A stretch of 7,024 bases of DNA from Pseudomonadota bacterium (GCA_021847125.1 JAJZUK010000055.1:1-7024), one strand, 5' to 3'; positions 1 through 6,932 are shown, numbered from the stretch's first letter. Notes: generated by a model not told the origin, from the letters alone. Made by a program: numbers and translations.

Positions 1-188
1 TGTCGAAGCATTTCGACCTGCGGCCCAAAGGCATCGTGCAAATGCTGAATCTGCTGCGCCCGATCTACGAAAAGACCGCGGCCTACGGCCACTTCGGCCG
101 CGACGAACCCGAGTTCAGCTGGGAAGCCACGGACAAGGCGCAGGCCCTCGCGGCCGACGCCGGCGTGAAGACGGCCGTTCCGGCCTGA
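1..188 (+). CDS. metK: S-adenosylmethionine synthetase, C-terminal end (partial)
   Basis: This is the last 61 codons of methionine adenosyltransferase, which makes S-adenosylmethionine from methionine and ATP in the cytoplasm. The reading frame begins at base 3 and ends at TGA 186-188. The translated tail contains [13 protein letters not shown] (first residue inferred from the incomplete codon), then [17 protein letters not shown] and EPEFSWE. These are characteristic of the MetK C-terminal domain, where 'TAAYGHFGR' is close to invariant in proteobacteria. The catalytic and ATP-binding parts lie outside the window, so activity cannot be judged. The next gene downstream handles SAH, the product of SAM-dependent methylation, so the pathway context agrees. 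A hairpin terminator follows within about 25 bases, and ahcY has its own riboswitch leader, so the two genes are probably separate transcription units. Confidence 0.93.
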   Translation, partial: SKHFDLRPKGIVQMLNLLRPIYEKTAAYGHFGRDEPEFSWEATDKAQALAADAGVKTAVPA

Positions 189-210
189 AGCTTCTGCGCC
201 TCAGTACCGA

Positions 211-238
211 CGGGCGGCCTGGTGCCGCCTGTTTTGTT
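211..238 (+). terminator. Rho-independent terminator after metK
   Basis: An inverted repeat pairs GGCGGC (213-218) with GCCGCC (224-229) across a five-base loop. A C-G pair (211/231) and a G-T wobble (212/230) can extend the stem. A T-rich stretch (TGTTTTGTTT, 230-239) follows at once. The position just after the metK stop fits an intrinsic terminator, although the T tract is interrupted by G and may be leaky. Confidence 0.6.
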
Positions 239-273
239 TGCGGCGTCGCTGGCGCCCGGCGGGTCGTTTGCGT

Positions 274-279
274 TAAAAT
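274..279 (+). promoter_or_regulatory. Candidate -10 box for the ahcY transcript
   Basis: TAAAAT matches the sigma-70 -10 consensus at five of six positions. A start site about seven bases downstream (near 286) would coincide with the first paired base of the SAH riboswitch (287), which is what is expected for a riboswitch leader. No good -35 hexamer is visible at 16-18 bp upstream, where the sequence is GC-rich, so the assignment rests mainly on position. Confidence 0.4.
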
Positions 280-284
280 TCGCC

Positions 285-352
285 TCCCTCGAGGAGCGTT
301 GCGACGGGCTTCACCGCCCGCCAGGCTCGGGGTGTCAACCGCAACGGCGCTC
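285..352 (+). promoter_or_regulatory. SAH riboswitch (S-adenosylhomocysteine-sensing RNA)
   Basis: This is the aptamer of an S-adenosylhomocysteine riboswitch, directly upstream of the gene for the enzyme that removes SAH. Stem P1 pairs 287-293 (CCTCGAG) with 326-332 (CTCGGGG), with one G-T wobble. A small hairpin pairs 305-309 (CGGGC) with 316-320 (GCCCG). The long-range pseudoknot helix is formed by 294-298 (GAGCG) with 348-352 (CGCTC) and by 298-302 (GTTGC) with 341-345 (GCAAC); base 298 can join only one of them. The conserved primary motifs GAGGAGCG, TTGCGACGG and GCCAGGCTCGG are present, as in the known family (Rfam SAH_riboswitch). In that family SAH binding is known to raise expression, so accumulating SAH should induce ahcY. 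Confidence 0.93.
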
Positions 353-382
353 GCGAACTTTTTTCTAAAACGAAAGGAGCGC
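347..382 (+). promoter_or_regulatory. Riboswitch expression platform and ahcY ribosome binding site
   Basis: The ribosome binding site AAAGGAG (373-379) lies six bases before the ATG at 386. Bases 377-382 (GAGCGC) are perfectly complementary to 347-352 (GCGCTC), the same strand that forms the aptamer pseudoknot with 294-298. The two pairings exclude each other. Without SAH, the 347-352 strand can cover the Shine-Dalgarno sequence; with SAH it is held in the pseudoknot and the site is free. A run of six T (359-364) lies between them. It could give some transcriptional attenuation, but no strong terminator stem precedes it. The switching model is inferred from complementarity. Confidence 0.65.
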
Positions 383-385
383 GTG

Positions 386-1842
<1,457 letters not shown>

Positions 1843-1843
<1 letters not shown>

Positions 1844-1870
1844 GGATGGGAGGGGGCTCGCCTCCCTCCT
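1843..1870 (+). promoter_or_regulatory. Hairpin at the ahcY-metF junction
   Basis: GGGAGG (1848-1853) pairs with CCTCCC (1861-1866) across a seven-base loop. After a single bulged T (1847), AGGA (1843-1846) pairs with TCCT (1867-1870), giving about ten base pairs in total. No T tract follows, so it is not a standard terminator. The only strong purine-rich Shine-Dalgarno-like sequence in the junction lies inside the stem, and the ahcY stop codon touches its foot. A ribosome finishing ahcY would open the stem. A role in translational coupling or in protecting the mRNA is inferred. Confidence 0.45.
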
Positions 1871-1881
1871 GCTTCCCCGCC

Positions 1882-2727
1882 ATGGAATCACAGAAGAAGT
1901 ATTCCCCGACGTTCAGCTTCGAGTTCTTTCCGCCGAAGACGCCGGAAGGCATGGACAAGCTGCGCGCCACCTGGAGGCAGCTGATCCAGCTCAAGCCCAG
2001 GTTCTTTTCCGTCACCTACGGCGCCGGCGGCTCCACGCGCGACCGCACGCTGGAGGCGGTGCTCGAAATCCAGAAAGACGGCGGCAATGCCGCGCCGCAT
2101 CTGTCCTGCGTCGGCTCCTCGCGCGCCGACCTCGCCGCGACGCTGGCGCTGTATCAGGCGCACGGCCTGCGCCATATCGTCGCGCTGCGCGGCGACCTGC
2201 CTTCGGGCGCAGCCGGCGCGGGCGAACTGCGTTACGCCAACGAACTGGTGCAATTCATCCGCGAGACGACGGGCGATCATTTCCACATCGAAGTCGCCTG
2301 CTATCCCGAGTTCCACCCGCAGGCGCGCTCGGCCCAGGATGACCTGCGCGCATTCAAGCGCAAAGTGGAGGCGGGCGCAAACGCGGCGATCACCCAGTAT
2401 TTTTTCAATGCCGACGCCTATTTCCGCTTCATCGACGATTGCGAGGTCCTGGGTATAAGCCTGCCCATCGTGCCCGGCATCATGCCGATCGCGAATTTCT
2501 CGCAGCTCGCGCGCTTTTCGGATGCCTGCGGCGCGGAGATTCCGCGCTGGCTGCGGCTGCGCCTGCAAAGCTACGCCGACGACGTCGCCTCGATCCGCAG
2601 CTTCGGCCTGGACGTGGTGACCCAGCTGTGCGACCGCCTGCTGTCGCAGGGCGCGCCGGGCCTGCATTTCTACGCCATGAACCAGGCCGGGCTGGTTTCT
2701 ACGATATGGCAGAGGCTTGGGCTTTAA
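1882..2727 (+). CDS. metF: 5,10-methylenetetrahydrofolate reductase
   Basis: This FAD enzyme reduces 5,10-methylene-THF to 5-methyl-THF with NADH and so supplies the methyl group for turning homocysteine into methionine. From ATG 1882 the protein has 281 residues, normal for the single-domain bacterial form (a TIM barrel). The family signatures appear in order: FSFEFFPPKT with the catalytic Glu at residue 14, SVTYGAGGSTRDRT (43-56), APHLSCV (71-77), HIVALRGDLP (98-107) with the flavin-contacting Asp at 105, YPEFHP (141-146), KRKVEAGANAAITQYFF (159-175) with Gln172, and PIVPGIMPI (195-203). The start is uncertain. An in-frame ATG at 1846, two bases past the ahcY stop, would add twelve residues (MGGGSPPSCFPA), and neither start has a well-spaced Shine-Dalgarno sequence. 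The gene is probably co-transcribed with ahcY, whose product feeds homocysteine to the same cycle. Confidence 0.96.
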   Translation: MESQKKYSPTFSFEFFPPKTPEGMDKLRATWRQLIQLKPRFFSVTYGAGGSTRDRTLEAVLEIQKDGGNAAPHLSCVGSSRADLAATLALYQAHGLRHIVALRGDLPSGAAGAGELRYANELVQFIRETTGDHFHIEVACYPEFHPQARSAQDDLRAFKRKVEAGANAAITQYFFNADAYFRFIDDCEVLGISLPIVPGIMPIANFSQLARFSDACGAEIPRWLRLRLQSYADDVASIRSFGLDVVTQLCDRLLSQGAPGLHFYAMNQAGLVSTIWQRLGL

Positions 2728-2749
2728 GCACGTTACAGGCGTAAGCTTC

Positions 2750-3994
2750 TCACTTCGCCCACAATTCCGACAGCGGTACGGCGTACATCCGCTCGCCGAA
2801 ACTGGCGGCGACCTCGCCGTCGTAGAGCACGACGCCGGCCGAAAAGTGCTTGCCGGCGCCGTCTTTGAACTTATGCAGGCCGCGGAAGTCGGCGGCGGTT
2901 ACGGTTGCTCCTGCCTTTACTTCCACACCGGCCAGATCTCCGCCCGGTCGCTCCAGCACCAGGTCGACCTCGAACCCGTCCCGGTCGCGAAAATGATGAA
3001 AGCGGATTTCTTCCTCCTGCCAGCTCGCCTGCCGCCGCAATTCCTGATAGACGAAGGTCTCCACCATCTGCCCGAGCAGCGCTCGATCCTCCCACAGCGC
3101 CGCGCCGTCCCGGTTCAGCACGGCGCAGGCGATGCCGGTGTCGCCCACGTGCAGCTTGGGCGTCTTGATCAGCCGGCTCAGCCGGTTGCTGTGCCAGGGC
3201 GGCAGTTCTTCGAGCAGGAAGACGCCTTCCAGCAAAGTCACGTAGTCGCGGATCGTCGGCCGGCTCAACTGCAGCGGCGCGCCCAGATCGCTGATATTGA
3301 TCAGCCGGGCGGTCTGCGCTGCGGCAAAGTTGAGCAGCCGCGGCAAGGTATCCAGGGAAGCGATGCGCGCCAGATCGCGAACGTCGCGCTGAACCATCGT
3401 CTCGACGTAATCGCGGTACCAGCTTGTCCGGCGGCGCGCTGTGCCGCGTGCGAGCGCGGCCGGATAGCCGCCGGCGGCGATCCGGGCGGCGAGTTCCCGG
3501 CCCAGGCGCGGACGTTTTTTCGCCGGGAATCGCCCGCCGAACAGCGTCCCGAGGAAATGCGGCCGATGGTCCGCCAACTCGCTTTGCGCCAGCGGGTACA
3601 GGCGCTGAATCCCCAGCCGCCCGGCGAGCGAGTCCGACAGCGCGGGCACCAGCAGCACGTTCGCGGAACCCGTGAGCAGGAACCGGCCGGGAGTCCGGTT
3701 CGCGTCCACCGCCATCTTGAGCGAGCTGAAAATTCCCGGCGCCCGCTGCACCTCGTCCAGTATGCATTTCGCCGGCAGATCCGCCACGAAGCCGATCGGG
3801 TCGGCTCTCGCCGCAGCTAGCGTCACTGCGTCGTCGAAGCTCTTGTACGCGTAGCCCGCCTTGGCGCCCAGGTGCTGTGCCAAAGTGGTCTTGCCGCACT
3901 GGCGCGGCCCGTGGATGAGCACCACAGGCGTGTCCGCCAGCGCCTCCTTCAGGCGGGGCTCGGCAAAACGGGGGAAGAAACGTTCAGCGGCCAT
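2750..3994 (-). CDS. AAA-type ATP-binding protein, AAA_14/DUF4143 architecture
   Basis: This 414-residue protein belongs to a very common but poorly understood family of prokaryotic P-loop ATPases, often lone or accessory genes. The N-terminal ATPase has a Walker A at 29-36 (GPRQCGKT), a Walker B at 77-81 (CILDE, continuing VQRAP), a sensor-like FLLTGSAN (105-112) and the LAGR signature (123-126). The C-terminal DUF4143 region starts around 190 and contains GDTGIAC (284-290). It ends with FEVDLVLE (341-348) and GVEVKAG (356-362); D344, E358 and K360 form a D...ExK pattern like that of PD-(D/E)xK nuclease folds. The ATG at 3994 is chosen because the family N-terminus begins here; the frame is open further upstream to 4129, but that stretch is promoter and repeat DNA. 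No clear Shine-Dalgarno sequence is seen. Composition matches the host. The gene converges on metF with a 22-base gap. Its biological role is unknown. Confidence 0.9.
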   Translation of the reverse strand: MAAERFFPRFAEPRLKEALADTPVVLIHGPRQCGKTTLAQHLGAKAGYAYKSFDDAVTLAAARADPIGFVADLPAKCILDEVQRAPGIFSSLKMAVDANRTPGRFLLTGSANVLLVPALSDSLAGRLGIQRLYPLAQSELADHRPHFLGTLFGGRFPAKKRPRLGRELAARIAAGGYPAALARGTARRRTSWYRDYVETMVQRDVRDLARIASLDTLPRLLNFAAAQTARLINISDLGAPLQLSRPTIRDYVTLLEGVFLLEELPPWHSNRLSRLIKTPKLHVGDTGIACAVLNRDGAALWEDRALLGQMVETFVYQELRRQASWQEEEIRFHHFRDRDGFEVDLVLERPGGDLAGVEVKAGATVTAADFRGLHKFKDGAGKHFSAGVVLYDGEVAASFGERMYAVPLSELWAK

Positions 3995-3997
3995 TGC

Positions 3998-4055
3998 GGC
4001 TGATTGTAAGGTAAGTGTCCGGCTGATTGCAACCTTATGCCCCGGCCAATTGCAA
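3998..4055. repeat. Three 12-bp elements at exact 23-bp spacing
   Basis: The element GGCYRATTGYAA occurs at 3998-4009 (ggctgattgtaa), 4021-4032 (ggctgattgcaa) and 4044-4055 (ggccaattgcaa). The start-to-start distance is 23 bp both times, and the 11 bases between elements are not conserved. The array begins three bases from the ATPase start codon and covers its likely promoter. On the gene's strand the element reads TTRCAATYRGCC. Three same-orientation sites just over two helical turns apart suggest a DNA-binding protein array (operator), possibly autoregulatory. This function is inferred. Confidence 0.7.
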
Positions 4056-4063
4056 CCCGTCAA
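4034..4063 (-). promoter_or_regulatory. Candidate promoter of the DUF4143 ATPase gene
   Basis: On the minus strand TTGACG (4063-4058) is a five-of-six match to the -35 consensus. CATAAG (4039-4034) follows after 18 bp and matches the -10 at four of six. A start near 4027 would give a leader of about 33 bases. One repeat element lies in the spacer (4044-4055), one covers the start site (4021-4032), and the third lies in the leader, so a bound protein would block the promoter. Confidence 0.45.
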
Positions 4064-4174
4064 GCGGCCGCATACCGGGGGAAGGCACAGGCAAATCAAC
4101 CGGGCCGCGAAGTCCGGACCGTCTGGCACTGCGGCGCAATCCTCATGCCGCGCTTCCTGCCGCGCGCCACGGCG

Positions 4175-4180
4175 TACAAT
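4175..4180 (+). promoter_or_regulatory. Candidate -10 box for the FAD-oxidase gene
   Basis: TACAAT matches five of six -10 positions and lies in a sharply less GC-rich spot about 80 bases before the oxidase start. No convincing -35 sequence is visible; CTTCCT at 4153-4158 is the nearest option and is poor. The rest of the 264-base gap between the divergent genes (3995-4258) holds only the repeat array and the minus-strand promoter. Confidence 0.35.
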
Positions 4181-4258
4181 ACGAGCCCGCCCGCCTGACG
4201 CTATCCCGGTCGGCGCGCGCCGCTACATCACGTCATTTCACCGGACTGGAGTTCCTGC

Positions 4259-5220
4259 TTGCAGCTTGTGGAGAGTGAGCCCGGCACCGTCGGCCCCTGC
4301 CCGGTCGCGCCCGACGCCTTGCAGGGAATCAAGCGCCAGCAAACCAATTCGGCGCGCTGGAGCGGCGCGAATTGGGACGAGTTTGCCGCCGCGCTGCGCT
4401 CGGCGCAGGCCTACCGCGTTCCGGTCACCGTTTGCGGCGGCGGCCCCTCACGACCGAGGGCGAGTCGGTCGCGTTCGGCGGCGTGCTGCTGGACATGAGC
4501 GGCATGAGCCGCGTGCTCGCGATCGATGCCGCAGCGCTGACGGTGCGCACCGAAGCCGGAATTTTCTGGCACAGCCTGGCCGAGGAGCTGCGCCGGCAGG
4601 ATCTGGACTATCTGTCGGCACCGCTCAACCTCACTTCGTCGGTAGGCGGCACCCTGGGCGTGGGCGGCATAGACGTGAATTCGGCGCGCCTGGGCTGCAG
4701 TGCCGACCAGGCGCTGGCGCTGCAGGTGGTCACCCCCACCGGCGACATCGTCGAATGCTCCGACATGCACAATGCCGAACTGTTCCAGCGCGTGATCCTC
4801 GGCTACGGCCAGTTCGGCGTGATCACCGAAGCCACGCTGCGTATCCGCCGCTACACGCCCCTGCGCATGCATTATTTCTACTACGTATCCCTCGCCACCG
4901 CAATCGAGGACCTGCAGCTGCTCGACCGCAACGGCGCGAGCGACTATTCCGGCATTCTCACGATCATGGACCGCGCAGTAAACCTGCTGGTCGCGTTCGA
5001 CTCGGTCGAACGCGAAGCGCAGTTCATGGCCGAATGGCGCGCACGCCTGCGCGGCTACGGCGAATTCAGTTTCGGCCCGCACATGCTGGCGCGCTACGCC
5101 CTGCGCCCGTGGCAACTCGGCGAAGCTTGGTATCTGCTGCGGCGCAAGCGCGAGCTGTTCCCGGAATTGCAGCGCCCGGAGTATATGCGCGACGGCCTAA
5201 ACGCCGCGTTCGAATGCTAA
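4259..5220 (+). pseudogene. FAD-linked oxidase (cytokinin-dehydrogenase-like), frameshifted and truncated
   Basis: This is the remnant of a flavin oxidase with a FAD_binding_4 (PCMH-type) domain. The first frame starts at TTG 4259 (GTG 4268 is the alternative; CTGGAG at 4246-4251 may be its ribosome binding site) and gives 62 family-like residues ending in PVTVCGGG at 4444. The sequence continues in another frame from 4447 as LTTEGESVAFGGVLLDM. Adding one base (or four) near 4445 would join them, so the break falls at the GGGH(S) motif whose His carries the flavin in related enzymes. The second frame has SAPLNLTSSVGGTLGVGG, typical of the FAD site, and GYGQFGVITEATLRI. It then ends at TAA 5218 after about 257 residues, so most of the substrate domain is missing. 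The high GC matches the host. A base-calling error could explain the frameshift but not the truncation. Confidence 0.8.
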
Positions 5221-5249
5221 ACTGGCTCACAATGCACATGGCCCGGCCG

Positions 5250-5277
5250 TTGCCGGTATTCGACCTAGACGTATGAA
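5250..5277 (+). promoter_or_regulatory. Weak candidate promoter of the membrane-protein gene
   Basis: TTGCCG (5250-5255) and TATGAA (5272-5277) each match the sigma-70 hexamers at four of six positions with a 16-bp spacer. A start near 5284 would leave a leader of about 27 bases before the ATG at 5311. The -10 lies inside the first copy of an 11-bp tandem repeat. This is a weak call based on hexamers alone. Confidence 0.2.
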
Positions 5278-5292
5278 CAAGGTATGAACAAG
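5271..5292. repeat. Perfect 11-bp tandem duplication
   Basis: GTATGAACAAG occurs twice back to back (5271-5281 and 5282-5292), just before the membrane-protein gene and at the left edge of its low-GC block. Each copy contains ATGAACAAG, a possible start. From the first copy the frame stops after three further codons at TGA; from the second it is in frame with the gene. It may be a scar of DNA joining or simple slippage. Confidence 0.75.
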
Positions 5293-5310
5293 CTTAGAGG
5301 GGGATGTCCC

Positions 5311-6336
5311 ATGCTCCTTCCGAAAGAATTTCCCGAGAAAAAACTCGCGCTTCCGTACTGGTTGCTTTACTGGTCTTGCAAGATCACGAGGAACGATTGG
5401 CTCGGTATGTTCTTAATTCCAGTACCGCTTGTCGCGGTGGGTATTGTGCTGCTTTTCTCCGAAGGACAGCTTGCGGACACATCAAGAGGAATGTGGCTCG
5501 CGATGCTTTTTACTTCTCTGACATTCGCCATGCTCTATTACGGTCAACACCGAATTCAAGACGTTTTTGATCAAATTCAAGGGATCATCCCGACAACTGA
5601 GGGATCGAAGGAGAAAGTGGAGGCGGTGCGCGCCCGGATCTACTCTTATTACAACAACAATTCTTATTACATTGTGAGCGCTATTACGATAGCCATTACG
5701 CTCCCAATCATGTACGCGACATTTATCAGCGGATACAAATCAGTTCTTCTTCAAGCTTGGGGGTGGGCCTTTTTTCTCTTTACAGCCTTTGTGGGCGGAT
5801 ACGGAATGGCATGTGCGGTGGCCTTCAACAAAATTGTCAGGGAAGTAGTCGACACTACTCCATTCGAACCCGCCCCCTTTCATCCCGATCTCTTTATGGG
5901 CCTAAAGCCCTTGGGAAGTCTCGCTGTAGCTAATGCGCTTGGCGCCTCTTCCAGTTCGCTGCTATTCCCGTTGATTTTCGAGACACTCGACAAAAGCAAT
6001 TACTCAGCGTTCTTAGGGTACTTGATTTTTGCCATCATAATGGCTGCCCTTATCCTTTCCTTTCTCGGCCCGTTATTTGTCATCAAGAATAAGATTGAAA
6101 AAGAGAAGTTTAGCGCCCTAATCGCGCACGAACACGAGTATCAAGAATTGCTCAATAATTACAAGAGATCGCCTACGTCAAACGATAAGGATGTCTTACA
6201 GATGCTACTGATCGAGAAGAATAAGCTAGGCGAAATACGCCTCTTTCCTTTTGAGACGAAAATGATGTTTCAAATATTCGTTTCAATTTTGTTGCCAATT
6301 GTAATGCTGTTTCTCCAAACGCACCTTTGGAAATAG
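5311..6336 (+). CDS. Unrecognised polytopic membrane protein, low-GC, horizontally acquired
   Basis: I do not recognise this 341-residue protein. It appears to be an inner-membrane protein with about seven hydrophobic segments, near residues 31-50, 60-78, 119-140, 148-173, 201-224, 234-258 and 318-336. A charged helical region (259-315, rich in Lys and Glu) precedes the last segment, and a polar loop with YSYYNNNSYY lies at 111-120. FHPDLFMGLKPLG (190-202) is the most motif-like stretch; similar HPD...GL..LG stretches occur in other uncharacterised bacterial membrane proteins, but I cannot name a family. No enzyme or transporter signature and no signal peptide is seen. The ATG at 5311 is preferred because a GAGGGGG-type site (5297-5303) lies seven bases upstream; an in-frame ATG at 5284 would add nine residues. 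The frame is intact for 1 kb. Base and codon use are unlike all neighbours, and the flanking genes are broken, so it was probably gained by transfer. Confidence 0.85.
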   Translation: MLLPKEFPEKKLALPYWLLYWSCKITRNDWLGMFLIPVPLVAVGIVLLFSEGQLADTSRGMWLAMLFTSLTFAMLYYGQHRIQDVFDQIQGIIPTTEGSKEKVEAVRARIYSYYNNNSYYIVSAITIAITLPIMYATFISGYKSVLLQAWGWAFFLFTAFVGGYGMACAVAFNKIVREVVDTTPFEPAPFHPDLFMGLKPLGSLAVANALGASSSSLLFPLIFETLDKSNYSAFLGYLIFAIIMAALILSFLGPLFVIKNKIEKEKFSALIAHEHEYQELLNNYKRSPTSNDKDVLQMLLIEKNKLGEIRLFPFETKMMFQIFVSILLPIVMLFLQTHLWK

Positions 6337-6352
6337 AGGGCGCGAAAGCCAA

Positions 6353-6382
6353 TTGACAAACATGTTATCTGGGGAATACAAA
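6353..6382 (+). promoter_or_regulatory. Candidate promoter at the right edge of the foreign block
   Basis: TTGACA (6353-6358) is a perfect -35 hexamer. TACAAA (6377-6382) follows after 18 bp and matches four of six -10 positions. The 8-bp palindrome AACATGTT (6359-6366) lies in the spacer. Transcription would start near 6389, inside the reductase remnant. If real, it may drive the remnant or be left over from a gene that lay here in the donor DNA. Confidence 0.35.
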
Positions 6383-6871
6383 CACGGCGTGCGCCTGCAG
6401 CCGCATACCGAGGACGAAGGCTGCGGCGAGAACTTCGGCCCCTCGCTGATCAACCGCTACGTGTTCGGCAAGGGTAATGTGCTGATCACCGGCCAGGCAG
6501 CGGGTTTCCTCAACATGATAGGCGAAGGCATGAGCTGCGCGCTGCATTCGGGCGCGATCGGCGGCGAAGCGGTGGTGGAGGCGCGCGCGCGCAACCGCCC
6601 GGTGCAGCAGATGTACCGCCGCATGATCGCCTCCGAAGTGCGCCGCACCTCGGACCAGTGGAACCCGCTCAAGATCGCGTTCGAGCGACCGCATGAAGCC
6701 GACTTCCCGGCAGCCCTGATGGCGCTGCCTTGGCGCGACCGCGCCAAGGTGTTGCGCGACTTGTGGCGCTTCATCGTGCTGTACAAGGAATTCAAGTGGG
6801 GGCGGCAGATGTTCAAGGCCGCGATGCAGCGGCCGCTCATAGGCGGCTATTCGATGCAGCGCTGGCTGTAG
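6353..6871 (+). pseudogene. FAD-dependent oxidoreductase (geranylgeranyl-reductase/FixC-like), 5'-truncated
   Basis: Host-like high-GC sequence resumes near 6383 (HGVRLQPHTEDEG) and encodes about the last 160 residues of a flavin oxidoreductase whose family members usually have some 350-430. GNVLITGQAAGFLNMIGEGMSCALHSG is the C-terminal FAD-contact motif of this superfamily, normally GDAAGF...GEGI..AL.SG; here Gln replaces the usual Asp. The N-terminal GxGxxG dinucleotide fold is absent, so the fragment cannot bind FAD normally. The open frame extends left to a TTG at 6353 or ATG at 6362, but those first residues (MTNMLSGEYK) come from low-GC junction DNA. The C-terminus, ending YSMQRWL at 6871, appears complete, and a strong terminator follows about 30 bases later. 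It may be transcribed from the junction promoter. The exact family is moderately sure; the truncation is clear. Confidence 0.75.
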
Positions 6872-6900
6872 CGGGTCGCGCGGTGCGGATCAGCCGGGGC

Positions 6901-6931
6901 ACCGGTCTTTCCGCAGAAAGCGGTATTTTTT
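6901..6931 (+). terminator. Rho-independent terminator
   Basis: CTTTC (6907-6911) pairs with GAAAG (6916-6920) around a four-base CGCA loop. Past a two-base bulge (GT, 6905-6906) the stem continues with ACCG (6901-6904) and CGGT (6921-6924). Six T residues follow at 6926-6931. It lies 30 bases after the end of the reductase remnant and probably marks the end of the original FAD-enzyme operon. Confidence 0.75.
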
Positions 6932-6932
6932 C

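Larger units (their letters stand above)
5217..6382. other. Foreign low-GC block replacing the ends of two host genes
   Basis: Composition changes abruptly near 5270 and returns near 6383. Inside the block GC is, by eye, in the mid-forties per cent, and codons such as AGA, TTA and ATA are used freely; both sides are about two-thirds GC. The left flank is the interrupted oxidase and the right flank is the C-terminal part of an unrelated FAD reductase. The beginning of the reductase and the end of the oxidase are both absent, so host DNA was lost when the block arrived. No transposase, integrase, terminal inverted repeat or matching target duplication is visible. The boundaries are approximate: the left one lies between 5190 and 5270. 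Confidence 0.65.

Noticed and set aside
299..385. The ahcY frame is open upstream to 299, allowing a protein 29 residues longer.
   Set aside because: That stretch is the riboswitch, and a proper ribosome binding site precedes the ATG at 386, where the family N-terminus begins.
2728..2749. A bidirectional terminator between the convergent metF and ATPase genes.
   Set aside because: The 22-base gap has no convincing inverted repeat with a T tract on either strand.
3998..4055. The regularly spaced repeats as a CRISPR array.
   Set aside because: The elements are only 12 bp with 11-bp gaps, there are three copies, and no cas gene is present; they overlie a promoter.
4442..4449. Programmed -1 frameshift joining the two oxidase frames.
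   Set aside because: There is only a C4 run, no proper slippery heptamer with a downstream structure, and the gene is truncated anyway, so decay or a base error is simpler.
5194..5222. An integron attC-like or tRNA-end-like signal (GCCTAAAC, GCTAAAC, GTTCGAAT) near the left junction.
   Set aside because: No inverted core sites or stem-loop of attC type form, the T-loop-like octamer lacks a matching T stem and acceptor, and no integrase is in view.
5214..5276. A 20-codon open frame (MLNWLTMHMARPLPVFDLDV) whose stop overlaps an ATG.
   Set aside because: It has no clear ribosome site, no known family and lies in junction DNA; it may be chance or residue of a lost gene.
5217..6382. The foreign block as a classical insertion sequence or transposon.
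   Set aside because: No transposase, terminal inverted repeats or flanking target duplication is visible, and the flanks do not rejoin into one gene.
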